22,082 nt of DNA from DATGIQ01 sp035295665 (GCA_035295665.1 DATGIQ010000352.1:1-22082); one strand, 5' to 3'; shown: positions 6,796 through 14,627, numbered from the stretch's first letter. Notes: a model not told the origin generated them from the sequence alone. Numbers and translations are program-made.

Positions 6796-7660
6796 CGGTC
6801 CCAACCCATCCCAGGCGGGTCGGCACCGCCTGCACGACAAGGCTGAGCTTGCGCCAACGGCTCAGGCTTACTCGGCTACTGAAAACATCGTAATCGCGTT
6901 CCTCGATCGTCTCCAACAATCCACGGTACGTGCGGAGCATCACCTGGAAAACGGCTCGGCCGGGCGGCGGCAGGAATCCAGCCAGCGGCAGGGCACTCTC
7001 GTAATAACGGCGAGCGCGCTCCACCTGGAAGCGCATCAGCGCTCGAAACTGCTCGTCCCGCTTGCAACGGTACAACTGGTCCAGACCGTAACCAAATCGC
7101 TGAAGATCTTCCTGAGGCAAATAGACCCGGCCACGGGTCGCATCCTCGCGAAGATCGCGAAGGATATTGGTGAGCTGAAAGGCGATGCCGGCGCTCTCGG
7201 CATAACCTTGGGCCCGCTCGTCCGCGCATCCCCAGATCTGGATGCAGGCCAACCCAACTGCGGAGGCGACCCGGTAACAGTAGCGGTACAACTCGGTGAA
7301 CGTAGCATAGGAATCCTGGAACAGGTCCATCTCCACTCCATCCAGCACGTCTCGGAGGCGGGAGGCGGGAATGTCATGGACACGCACGGCATGGTGAAAA
7401 GCTGGGTGGAGCGGATGGCTGTAGACACCTGCCAGCGCCCGTTCGAACTCGTTCCGCCAGGCCGACAACCGGGCTTGCTTCCCGGCCACCGTACCCGACC
7501 CATCGGTCAGATCATCGGAGATGCGCAGAAATGCGTACAGGGCACACATCGCGCGGCGTTGCGGCCCCGGCAGGACGCGAAACGCGGGGTAAAAATTCGC
7601 TGCCTCCCGCCGGGCCAAGCGCTCGCAATAGGCATAGGAAGCGGACAACGCCGGAGTCAT
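6788..7660 (-). CDS. hpnD: Presqualene diphosphate synthase HpnD
   Basis: The protein has 290 residues from the ATG at 7658-7660, which forms an ATGA overlap with the hpnC stop. The longer open frame upstream lies inside hpnC and is ignored. This is a trans-isoprenyl diphosphate synthase of the squalene/phytoene synthase family. The first Asp-rich motif is in FLRISDDLTDG and the second in NILRDLREDATRGRVYLPQED; the family's R-x-x-F-x-x-E-x-x-R-A-R-x-Y-Y-like segment is FQVERARRYYESA. HpnD joins two farnesyl diphosphates to presqualene diphosphate, which HpnC then converts to hydroxysqualene. Start overlap at both ends places it as the middle gene of the operon. No Shine-Dalgarno precedes the start, so it probably depends on re-initiation after hpnC. 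Confidence 0.92.
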   Translation of the reverse strand: MTPALSASYAYCERLARREAANFYPAFRVLPGPQRRAMCALYAFLRISDDLTDGSGTVAGKQARLSAWRNEFERALAGVYSHPLHPAFHHAVRVHDIPASRLRDVLDGVEMDLFQDSYATFTELYRYCYRVASAVGLACIQIWGCADERAQGYAESAGIAFQLTNILRDLREDATRGRVYLPQEDLQRFGYGLDQLYRCKRDEQFRALMRFQVERARRYYESALPLAGFLPPPGRAVFQVMLRTYRGLLETIEERDYDVFSSRVSLSRWRKLSLVVQAVPTRLGWVGTDG

Positions 7661-8637
7661 CGGAGGAGTTCCACGGTGCGATTCCTGGCTGAGGATTTGC
7701 CGTTTGCGGCTTCGGAGGAGAACCAAACCGCGTTCCAGCGACGTAGGACCGTCGCACCCAGCAGGGCAGCCTTTTCCCATTTTGCCAGCGTTGGTCGAAC
7801 GGCCCACACATTGTACCGGCAGCGCTCAATCTTGCGAAGCACGGCCAAGCCTCCGCGGATGAAGAGCTCGATATCAGGGCGAATCTCCAGCGGCACGCGG
7901 TCGAGCAGGGGCAGTCCACGGTAAAACAGATCGCGCGTGCGCTCAACTTCGAACTGCAAGAGCTCGACAAAGCTGGACGTGCAGCGTCCATTTTGCAAAT
8001 CGGACTCCCGATAGCCAAAGCGGACGCAATCTTCGCGCGGCAAGTAAACCCGGCCGATGTCGAAATCGCGCGCCACATCCTGCCAGAAGTTGGTCAATTG
8101 CAAAGCCGTACACACGTTGTCCGATAACGCCGCCAGGTCGGGCGTGTGGGCCTCGACCAAATACAGAATGAGATGCCCGACCGGATTGGCGGAATTTCGG
8201 CAATAGGCTAGGAGCTGGTCGAACGTTTGATAGCGTTTGACGATCTGGTCCTGCTCAAACGCGAAGAGCAGGTTGAGGAACGGCTCGGGCGGGATGCGGA
8301 ATCGCCGGATGGTCTCGCGCAGGGCTACCATGACCGGGTGTCGCGGCTCGTCATCGTAGCAGCGGAGCAGTTCTTCCCGCCACCAGCGCAGCAGCTCGAG
8401 GGCACGGGGACCACGGTCTACCTCGTCGGCCAAATCATCGGCCCAACGACAATACGCATAAACCGCATGGAAGTGCCGTAACAGCCGGCGCGGAAGCAAG
8501 AGCGAGGCGACGGTAAAATTCTCATAATGAGAGCGGGCCAGCCGACTGCAATAGCTGCGCGCCTGGGCCAGATGGAGGACTGTTCCAGCGCGATCAGGAC
8601 CAAACCGTTGCAACTCTTTCTCGAAGGTATTCGGCAT
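7657..8637 (-). CDS. hpnC: Hydroxysqualene synthase HpnC
   Basis: The protein has 326 residues from the ATG at 8635-8637. Conserved sequence begins soon after (ARSYCSRLARSHYENF), and the open frame further upstream lacks family features. It is a squalene/phytoene-synthase-family protein with Asp-rich motif one in YAYCRWADDLADEVDR and motif two in TNFWQDVARDFDIGRVYLPRED. HpnC converts presqualene diphosphate to hydroxysqualene; the order hpnC-hpnD-hpnE is the common bacterial one. A perfect TATAAT at 8645-8650 lies only 7 bases upstream of the ATG and there is no Shine-Dalgarno, so the mRNA may be leaderless or nearly so. The C-terminal end overlaps the hpnD start by 4 bases. Squalene here could feed hopanoid or sterol synthesis, but no cyclase gene is in the window. 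Confidence 0.9.
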   Translation of the reverse strand: MPNTFEKELQRFGPDRAGTVLHLAQARSYCSRLARSHYENFTVASLLLPRRLLRHFHAVYAYCRWADDLADEVDRGPRALELLRWWREELLRCYDDEPRHPVMVALRETIRRFRIPPEPFLNLLFAFEQDQIVKRYQTFDQLLAYCRNSANPVGHLILYLVEAHTPDLAALSDNVCTALQLTNFWQDVARDFDIGRVYLPREDCVRFGYRESDLQNGRCTSSFVELLQFEVERTRDLFYRGLPLLDRVPLEIRPDIELFIRGGLAVLRKIERCRYNVWAVRPTLAKWEKAALLGATVLRRWNAVWFSSEAANGKSSARNRTVELLR

Positions 8638-8644
8638 GGAGAGG

Positions 8645-8674
8645 ATTATAACCCACGGTTCGGAGATCGGAAAA
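8645..8674 (-). promoter_or_regulatory. Putative promoter of the hpnC-hpnD-hpnE operon
   Basis: On the minus strand a perfect -10 box TATAAT occupies 8650-8645. The best -35 candidate is TTTTCC (8674-8669) at an 18-base spacing, a weak match. Transcription would start around 8638-8639, one or two bases before the hpnC ATG. Confidence 0.5.
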
Positions 8675-8810
8675 GCCAGAAGAATCGAACCGCAAGAATT
8701 CGCGGAGCATGCGCTTTGACGGTTGTGCCCGACAAGACTGGCAGAGTCTGCGCAATCTGCCTCGCCGACGTCGCAGCCGCCGCAGAGCTTGCCTTTTGTC
8801 CCCTTTCTCC

Positions 8811-8839
8811 TTGACTTGCCAGGCGGTTCCGTTGACAAT
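8811..8839 (+). promoter_or_regulatory. Possible promoter of the Gly-rich protein gene
   Basis: TTGACT (5/6 to consensus) and GACAAT (4/6) lie 17 bases apart. This is the only plausible pair in the 368-base divergent region on this strand. The predicted leader is long, about 160 bases. Confidence 0.3.
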
Positions 8840-9005
8840 TGACTCTGTACGTTCAACCCATCTCCCACGATATGGCCGCTGTCCCTGGCAGGCACCCGGG
8901 GCAGAGCGGACGGCTGATCGGGGGTAGAGTTTGGTGCCAGGGTAGCACGTGCCGAGAAAGATCAGCAGGGCAGGGGAAGTTGAGCGGCTTAGCGAGGAGT
9001 TCTCC

Positions 9006-9704
9006 ATGTTCACGTACAACCGCGTTCCGAGAGGGCGCTGGCTGGCTCTCGTGTTGTGCATCCTGGGCTTGGGAGCCGTCGCGCAGGCTCAAGTTCAGCT
9101 TCGCGGGCCGCCGCTTAACCAGCGACCGTCCAACCAGCAGCTCACGATTACCGATCCGCTCAGCGGGATCACCAGTACGTTCATCATACCGCAGCACGTA
9201 CAGTTAATGCCCGGCAAATCGAACATCACTCCGCTCAACAATGGCTCACTGGGCGATTTTCCGCTCGGGAACAACAATTTCATCTACGCCTACCCGCCCG
9301 AGCAAGGTGGGGTCACGGGCGGCCTCGGCGGCGGAGGTGCAGGTGGCCTCGGCGGCGGCTTTGGCGGAGGTCTTGGCGGCGGCTTGGGCGGTGGCCTTGG
9401 TGGCGGCTTGGGCGGCCTCGGTGGCGGCGGGCTTGGCGGTGGCTTGGGGGGCCTCGGTGGCGGAGGCCTCGGCGGCGGCCTGGGCGGATTGGGTGGCGGT
9501 GGGATCGGCGGATTGGGCGGCGGCGGGCTCGGTGGATTCGGTGGCGGTGGGATCGGCGGCTTTGGCGGCGGCGGGCTCGGCGGCTTTGGCGGGGTGCTGG
9601 GCTCCCGGACTTTGCTCCCCGGCCAGGGCGTTGGTTTAACGGGCTTTGGCGGTACCTTTGCAGGTTTTGGAGGAGCGGCCGGGGCCCTGGGTGGTGGCTA
9701 CTAG
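9006..9704 (+). CDS. Exported glycine-rich protein
   Basis: The protein has 232 residues from ATG 9006, chosen for the CGAGGAG at 8993-8999 and because it starts a clear Sec signal peptide. The signal has a basic end (NRVPRGR), a hydrophobic core LALVLCILGLGAV, and AQA at 26-28 with likely cleavage before Q29. Residues 29-100 are a mixed-composition domain (LTITDPLSGITSTFIIPQHV...). Residues 101-197 are almost pure Gly broken by Leu, Ile, Phe and Ala in a GGLGGG / GGFGGGG pattern. A short tail ends in Tyr. No cysteine follows the signal, and there is no anchor or enzymatic motif. Gly-rich tracts of this type form flexible or adhesive extracellular material in other proteins; a cell-surface or matrix role is inference. 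A strong hairpin follows the stop. Confidence 0.78.
   Translation: MFTYNRVPRGRWLALVLCILGLGAVAQAQVQLRGPPLNQRPSNQQLTITDPLSGITSTFIIPQHVQLMPGKSNITPLNNGSLGDFPLGNNNFIYAYPPEQGGVTGGLGGGGAGGLGGGFGGGLGGGLGGGLGGGLGGLGGGGLGGGLGGLGGGGLGGGLGGLGGGGIGGLGGGGLGGFGGGGIGGFGGGGLGGFGGVLGSRTLLPGQGVGLTGFGGTFAGFGGAAGALGGGY
9306..9596 (+). repeat. Low-complexity GGN-rich coding repeat
   Basis: This is the DNA of the Gly tract, made of GGC/GGT/GGG codons with interspersed CTC/TTG/ATC/TTC. Late units share an 18-36 base period encoding GGIGGFGGGGLGGF. It should be slippage-prone. Confidence 0.7.
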
Positions 9705-9735
9705 CTCAAACTGCCGGACCTCATGGTTACAACCG

Positions 9736-9780
9736 TGACGCGCCCGCGAAGGAACGAACCGATCCTTCGCGGGCGCGTCA
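9736..9780. terminator. Perfect 18-base-pair hairpin between convergent genes
   Basis: TGACGCGCCCGCGAAGGA (9736-9753) and its exact complement (9763-9780) flank a 9-base loop. It lies 31 bases after the Gly-rich stop and 36 bases after the ABC gene stop on the other strand, so it can terminate or block both transcripts. Neither side has a real U-run, so it is not a textbook intrinsic terminator. Confidence 0.65.
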
Positions 9781-9816
9781 GGCGTTTCTTGCATTCCCTG
9801 TTGCTCAGGATGAAGC

Positions 9817-10545
9817 TCACGAAACGAGCGTGAAGAACAACTCTTCGAGATCTTCCTGACCGTATCGCTCGCGAAGCTCTGGCAACGTGCCCGATGCCTG
9901 AATCTGGCCGCGACTCAGAATGGCCACGCGATCGCAAAGTTTTTCGACCTCGCGCATGATATGCGTGGAAAACAGAATGCACTTGCCGAGGGCGCGGAGC
10001 TGGTCAATGCTCTGCATGACGGCTCGACCGACCAGGACGTCAAGGCCGGCCGTCGGCTCATCAAAAATCAGTACCGGCGGATCGTGGACGATGGCCCTCG
10101 CCAGCGAGACTTTTTGCCTCATGCCCGTGCTCATTTTGGCACCCAATACGTTGCGGAAGGAATTCATCCGCAGCGTTTCGAATAGCTCCTCCATGCGGGC
10201 TCTCAAGGGTTCTGGCTCCAGCCCGTATAAACGGCCGAAGTACTCCACCAATTCCCATGCGGACATGCGGTCATAAATGGCAGTATTCGCCGACAAGAAG
10301 CCGATGTGTCTTCGCACGTCACCCGGCTGGGTCGCGACATCATAACCGGCGATGCGCGCCGTGCCTCCGGTCGGCCGGAGCACCGTGCAGAGAATCCGCA
10401 TCGCCGTTGTTTTGCCGGCACCGTTCGGACCCAGTAATCCAAATACTTCGCCGGGATGCGCAGCAAAGCTGATGTGGTCGACGGCCAACACCTGACCGCG
10501 ACGCAGGTCCCGAAACGATTTGGTCAAATTCTCCACGTCGATCAC
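9817..10545 (-). CDS. ABC transporter ATP-binding protein, NatA-like
   Basis: The protein has 242 residues from a GTG start at 10543-10545 (reads MIDVENLTKSF). The nucleotide-binding domain is complete: Walker A GPNGAGKTT (39-47), signature MSTGMRQK (138-145, the S-T-G-M-R-Q variant usual in NatA-type exporters), Walker B VLIFDEPTAGLD (158-169) and H-loop STH (His195). NatA ATPases power ABC-2-type exporters for sodium ions, drugs or polysaccharides together with a NatB-like permease. No permease gene adjoins it: convergent genes lie downstream and an amidohydrolase upstream, so the partner must be elsewhere. No clear Shine-Dalgarno is seen before the GTG. Confidence 0.87.
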   Translation of the reverse strand: MIDVENLTKSFRDLRRGQVLAVDHISFAAHPGEVFGLLGPNGAGKTTAMRILCTVLRPTGGTARIAGYDVATQPGDVRRHIGFLSANTAIYDRMSAWELVEYFGRLYGLEPEPLRARMEELFETLRMNSFRNVLGAKMSTGMRQKVSLARAIVHDPPVLIFDEPTAGLDVLVGRAVMQSIDQLRALGKCILFSTHIMREVEKLCDRVAILSRGQIQASGTLPELRERYGQEDLEELFFTLVS

Positions 10546-10658
10546 GGACTGCCAACCAAAAAATGCGCTAACGGTGTCTATCTATTCATAGGACACTTTT
10601 GGCAGCCGTGGATGGATCCCCTGCGCAAAGCCAGTCAATATGACCACTTAGATAAATC

Positions 10659-11666
10659 CTAAGCCAGTCCATAAAATTGCATCGCGTTATCGTGGAAGAG
10701 CTTTCGCTGCTCCTGCTCGGTGCGATGGTGCACGATGTTCTTGAGCGCCTCGACCCACTGTTTATACGTGGCGGTCATTGTGCAGACCGGCCAATCGCCG
10801 CCGAACATGACGCGGTCGGGGCCGAAGACGTCGAGGGTGTGGTTGACAAGGGGTGCCAGATCAGCCTCCGTCCAGGCCCCCCGCTTGGCCGAAACGACAA
10901 TGCCCGACACTTTGCCGACCACGTTCTTGTGGCTGGCAACCGTGGCCATGTCCCGCTTCCATTGAGCGTGGTCTGTGGCCTGCACGTTGGCGTTGCCACA
11001 ATGATCGAGGATGAACCGTGTATCGGGGCAGGCAGCCACGAGTTTGGCCGCGTCGGTCAGCTCGCCGGGCCGTACACAGATGTCAAAGCTCATGCCCCGC
11101 TCGCCCAGGAGCCGGATTCCCTTGATGAAGTCCGCATTCAAACAGTAGCCGGCGGGGACCTCTGGGTTGTGCAAGACCTGGCGCACGCCTCTGATATACC
11201 GGTTCCCTTTGAATTGATCGAGGTACTTGCGGAAGCCATCCGAAGCAGGCCGACCGGAAATGACCGCGGCCACGGTCGGACCCTTTCCGCGCTGGCAGAT
11301 ATCTAGGATGTATTGGGCCTCCGCCGTTTGCTGCTCCGGCTCAACATCGACTTCCATGTAAATCGCCTTGATGATATTCAGGCCTGCGGTTGCATTGAGA
11401 TAGTCGACCATCAGGAAGTTGCGGGCCAGCGGCGAACCTGCCTTGTTCCAGGGGAGGCGAAAGCGGGTCAGGTCCCACAAGTGCTGGTGCGTGTCGACAA
11501 TGGGGATCATGGCGCTCCTTTGTGCAACATCGTTTCGGGGGGAGCCGTCCGCTGGATCATGCGGGATGGCGGCCGTTTTCCCGGCATTCACCGATTCTCC
11601 CCATGCGGTTGCCGTTGCGGCGGCAAGGCATGTCAAGAACCGGCGCCGAGCAAGGAAGTCTTGCAT
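10659..11666 (-). CDS. Amidohydrolase-2 family metal-dependent hydrolase (COG3618-like), Tat-exported
   Basis: The protein has 335 residues from the ATG at 11664-11666, supported by GGAGG six bases upstream. Residues 6-28 (LARRRFLTCLAAATATAWG) are a Tat signal, with Arg-Arg-Arg-Phe-Leu. The TIM-barrel amidohydrolase domain starts at IPIVDTHQHLWDL, whose H-x-H binds the first metal. It continues with FILDHCGN (His ligand) and ends with MFGGDWPVC (the conserved Asp). This pattern fits the fuconolactonase / predicted TIM-barrel hydrolase group, which opens sugar lactones or related cyclic substrates; the true substrate is unknown. An internal ATG at 11508-11510 with AAAGGAG upstream could give a 283-residue leaderless cytosolic form. 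The gene is divergent from the dipeptidase, with 86 bases between starts. Confidence 0.82.
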   Translation of the reverse strand: MQDFLARRRFLTCLAAATATAWGESVNAGKTAAIPHDPADGSPRNDVAQRSAMIPIVDTHQHLWDLTRFRLPWNKAGSPLARNFLMVDYLNATAGLNIIKAIYMEVDVEPEQQTAEAQYILDICQRGKGPTVAAVISGRPASDGFRKYLDQFKGNRYIRGVRQVLHNPEVPAGYCLNADFIKGIRLLGERGMSFDICVRPGELTDAAKLVAACPDTRFILDHCGNANVQATDHAQWKRDMATVASHKNVVGKVSGIVVSAKRGAWTEADLAPLVNHTLDVFGPDRVMFGGDWPVCTMTATYKQWVEALKNIVHHRTEQEQRKLFHDNAMQFYGLA

Positions 11667-11752
11667 CCGCTGCCTCCACGTCTGAGAATGGTGCTGCCGG
11701 TAGATCATATATCCCGGCCGAGCAAGGATTCCAGCCCGCAGGAGAAATGTCC

Positions 11753-13027
11753 ATGAAGCATGCTGCCGTTTCACTGCCTACGATCGTGCTGGCTCTTGGC
11801 TACTGCCTGACTCATGCCGGTGGAAGCCCGGTGCCCGCGGCCGACGACAAGAAGACCGTCGGACGGGAGCCCAAGGCCCGACAGCCGGTCGAGCTGACGG
11901 AGGACGCCCTGCGAATCCATCGGGAGGCCCTCCTCGTCGATGGCCACAACGATCTCCCCTGGCAGTTTCGCCAGAAGCAGGATCTTTCATTTCATTCGAT
12001 CGATATCTCCCGTCCGCAGAAAAGACTCCACACCGACATCCCCCGACTGAAACAGGGCAACGTTGGCGCTCAGTTCTGGTCGGCGTATGTCCCGGCGTCG
12101 ACGCGGAAAGACGGCATCGCGGTTCGGCAGACCCTTGAACAGATTGATGTGATCTACCGCATGGTCCGCCGCTATCCCGATACGTTCGAGATGGCCTATT
12201 CCGTGGACGATATTTTGCGCATCCACAAACAGGGCAAGATTGCTTCGCTCATCGGCATCGAGGGGGGACATTCGATTGATAATTCCCTGGGTGTGCTCCG
12301 CATGCTGTATGCGTTGGGGGCCCGCTACTTGACCCTGACGCATTCGGAGACACTGGATTGGGCCGATTCGGCCACCGATGAGGCCATGCATTTCGGCTTG
12401 ACCGAATTTGGCGAACAAGTGGTGCAAGAAATGAATCGGCTAGGCATGCTCGTGGATATTTCGCATGTCTCTGCCGACACCATGAGACACGTCTTGCGGG
12501 TGAGCCGTGCTCCGGTCATCGCCTCGCACTCCTCCGCATTTGCCCTGGCCGCGCACCCGCGAAACGTGCCGGACGACGTGCTGCGTCTTGTGGTCAAGAA
12601 TGGCGGCGTGGTCATGGTGAACTTCTACCCGGGCTTTATCCTCCCGGAAGGGGCCCGGGCGATGAAACCCATGTACCAGATGGCCCGCGAGCTGCGGAAA
12701 AAATATCCAAAGGAAGACGATTTCGAGCTTGCCCTGCGCGAGTGGCAACGGGAGCATCCCATTCCGACCGGAAGCGTCCACAACGTGGTCGATCACATTG
12801 AGCATATCATCCAGGTGGCGGGCGTGGACCATGTCGGCCTCGGCTCCGATTTTGATGGGATTGGGGCCGTGCCCAAGCAGCTCGAGGATGTGTCGTGTTA
12901 TCCGTACATCACCCAGGAATTGCTTAACCGCGGGCATCGGAAAGAGGAGATTCTTAAAATCCTGGGCGGCAATCTATTGCGTGCCTTCCGCCAGGCTGAA
13001 CAGGTTGCGCGAAAGGGAATGAATTGA
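11753..13027 (+). CDS. Membrane dipeptidase (renal dipeptidase-like, peptidase family M19), exported
   Basis: The protein has 424 residues from ATG 11753, eight bases after AGGAG; the ATG at 11747 is too close to that site. Residues 1-29 form a Sec signal (MKHAAVSLPTIVLALGYCL). The zinc ligands of family M19 are visible: H65-x-D67 in VDGHNDLPW, E170 in IGIEGGHSI, H238 in VDISHVS and H259 in IASHSS. The C-terminal VGLGSDFDGIG and EILKILGGNLLRAF stretches are also typical. M19 enzymes cleave dipeptides, including those with a C-terminal D-residue. An exported copy may recycle wall or scavenged peptides (inference). A strong hairpin about 170 bases downstream (13198-13237) may end the transcript. 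Confidence 0.9.
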   Translation: MKHAAVSLPTIVLALGYCLTHAGGSPVPAADDKKTVGREPKARQPVELTEDALRIHREALLVDGHNDLPWQFRQKQDLSFHSIDISRPQKRLHTDIPRLKQGNVGAQFWSAYVPASTRKDGIAVRQTLEQIDVIYRMVRRYPDTFEMAYSVDDILRIHKQGKIASLIGIEGGHSIDNSLGVLRMLYALGARYLTLTHSETLDWADSATDEAMHFGLTEFGEQVVQEMNRLGMLVDISHVSADTMRHVLRVSRAPVIASHSSAFALAAHPRNVPDDVLRLVVKNGGVVMVNFYPGFILPEGARAMKPMYQMARELRKKYPKEDDFELALREWQREHPIPTGSVHNVVDHIEHIIQVAGVDHVGLGSDFDGIGAVPKQLEDVSCYPYITQELLNRGHRKEEILKILGGNLLRAFRQAEQVARKGMN

Positions 13028-13475
13028 GAAGCGGGAGGATGAAAGTTTCGCCGCGCCGCCTTGACCCTTATCCGGCTATCCATAAGACTTTACTCCAGAG
13101 TCCGCGGAACTCGCACTCGCAATGCTTCTCGCCCTTCGCCCTCTGCTCCCACAGGATCGACGGCTGACGACAGGGAGGTTCCAGCCGCAAACAGCCCCGC
13201 GGCCGACTGAGGAAGCCTGAGTCCCCCATCGGCCGCGCGATTTCCCCTGCAGAACAACTTACCCGTAGGCCGGCATTCTCGTCGCTCCAATCGCTGGCGA
13301 GAGCCGATCACGGGGATTTCGTTGTTTGCGAACGAGGCTCCACCCCTCTGCTGCCGTCCCAGGAGATTCCCTGCCGGCCGTGGAGCAATCGCTGTTGGTG
13401 CGTAGCGGCTACATGGATTGGCCCACTCTCGAGGCCAACCGTAGGCTTGCCAGCTTTTTTCGAAAGGACTTGATC
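13028..13475. other. 448-base intergenic region before the cytochrome-like gene
   Basis: I see no supportable gene on either strand; the open frames present lack start signals and family features. A strong hairpin is at 13198-13237. A TTGACC at 13061-13066 has no well-placed -10 box. The rest is probably the leader of the haem-protein gene. Confidence 0.5.
13198..13237 (+). terminator. Strong GC hairpin downstream of the dipeptidase gene
   Basis: CGCGGCCGA (13198-13206) and TCGGCCGCG (13229-13237) form a perfect 9-base-pair stem with a 22-base loop that contains a further AGG/CCT pairing. Only a short T3 follows, so terminator activity is uncertain; a leader structure of the next gene is the alternative. 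Confidence 0.4.
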
Positions 13476-14597
13476 ATGAAACGTTTCGCATTTGCCCTGT
13501 CGGTTTTCGCGGGGATCAGTGCATTGATGGGCGCTGAACCGATCCAACTCGTCAGTGATGCAGACCACGCCCGGTACATGCAGTATCTGCCCAAGACGAA
13601 TGACCCCTGGCTCAACGCCCTGAAAAAATCGAAGCTGGTTTTTTACACCGAAGTGGAGGTTCCTCGCGCCTACCAGCTGGGCGGCGGCGTCCATTCCAGC
13701 TACTACAACATCAGCGCCGCCCAACCTCTGGAACCGTTCGGCAATGCCACGCGGGAATTTCCTTGGGGCGCGCCGGCCGGGACGGATCTCTCGGAGAATG
13801 CGACCAGCATCAAGTTCGTCGTCTTCCCCGAGGCCGGACAGCCGATCCGCTGGTGGCAGGAGTATTCGCCCTACGAGAGAGGCAATCCCGTTTATCGCTG
13901 GGTTTACCCGGTAGGTACTGTGTTCGGGGAGATCCTGATCGTCCGTGGGCCGGATGGTTACGGGCGGACTTTCGAGTTGCGGGTGCGTCAGCGCGAGGAA
14001 GCGGGCTGGAGACCGAGAGTCTTCCGGCCGTTCCGCACTGCCACCGAACTGGACCGGAAAGTCCGCGACCTTCGCCCGGACTGGCGGGACGATGCTGCGC
14101 TTCGCCAGTTCCTGCAACGCGATGATCGCCCCGTCACCCGCATCCGCGATCAGCATCCGTTGCGAGTGTTCGATCGGACCGCGGTGGAGGATCCCTTACC
14201 GCCCTTGCCTGTCGAGATGGTTGATCAGCTCTTGGCCGAGCCGTTTCAAGATGTCTCCGGCGAGACCTGGGTGGCGACCGTGGACGGCAAAGGCTACGCG
14301 CCCACGACTGAATCCTCCTTCAGTATCGTTCCCCGAAATTACGCCGGCTCGCACGTGCCGATGACCGCAAAAGCGTGCATGCAGTGCCATGAAACGTCTG
14401 GGATGCACACGACGCAGATCGGCCCGTTGGGCCGAGACTGGTACGGCTTCGCCGCCGGAGGCGGGCCGGGTGGCGGCGAGATTTTCTCGTTCCACATTTT
14501 CGATCCGTCCTGTATCAGTTACAACGGCTTCGTGCAAGGTGTGCGTTTGCGCTCCGAGCTGCTTCAGGCTGGCCTGCTTCGACGTTGGGACGAGTGA
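13476..14597 (+). CDS. Exported protein with a single CxxCH haem-binding motif
   Basis: The protein has 373 residues from ATG 13476, preceded by AAAGGA. Residues 1-19 are a Sec signal (KRFAFALSVFAGISALMG|AEP). One c-type haem site is present, CMQCH at 301-305, in a setting AKACMQCHETSGMHTTQIG. The 280 residues before it are rich in Trp, Tyr and Pro with predicted beta character (IRWWQEYSPYERGNPVYRWVYP, GYGRTFELRVRQRE) and match no family I can name. The C-terminal part contains a Gly-rich turn (FAAGGGPGGGEIFSFH) that could shape a distal haem pocket. It is likely a periplasmic monohaem protein, either electron carrier or redox enzyme. It stands alone, with 448 bases before it and a terminator after it, so its redox partner is not indicated. 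Confidence 0.72.
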   Translation: MKRFAFALSVFAGISALMGAEPIQLVSDADHARYMQYLPKTNDPWLNALKKSKLVFYTEVEVPRAYQLGGGVHSSYYNISAAQPLEPFGNATREFPWGAPAGTDLSENATSIKFVVFPEAGQPIRWWQEYSPYERGNPVYRWVYPVGTVFGEILIVRGPDGYGRTFELRVRQREEAGWRPRVFRPFRTATELDRKVRDLRPDWRDDAALRQFLQRDDRPVTRIRDQHPLRVFDRTAVEDPLPPLPVEMVDQLLAEPFQDVSGETWVATVDGKGYAPTTESSFSIVPRNYAGSHVPMTAKACMQCHETSGMHTTQIGPLGRDWYGFAAGGGPGGGEIFSFHIFDPSCISYNGFVQGVRLRSELLQAGLLRRWDE

Positions 14598-14627
14598 CAG
14601 GCGGCGAATCGGGTCCAGAGTGTGATG

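Larger units (their letters stand above)
8638..9005. other. Divergent intergenic region between hpnC and the Gly-rich gene
   Basis: These 368 bases hold no supportable gene. They contain the hpnC promoter at the left end. On the plus strand there is a possible promoter: TTGACT at 8811-8816 with GACAAT at 8834-8839 (17-base spacing), followed by about 160 bases of leader up to the Gly-rich gene. A second TTGACA at 8832-8837 overlaps it but has no convincing -10 box. Confidence 0.45.

Noticed and set aside
13308..14156. A 282-codon minus-strand frame opposite the haem-protein gene
   Set aside because: The plus-strand frame has a signal peptide, Shine-Dalgarno and CxxCH; the antisense frame has none of these.
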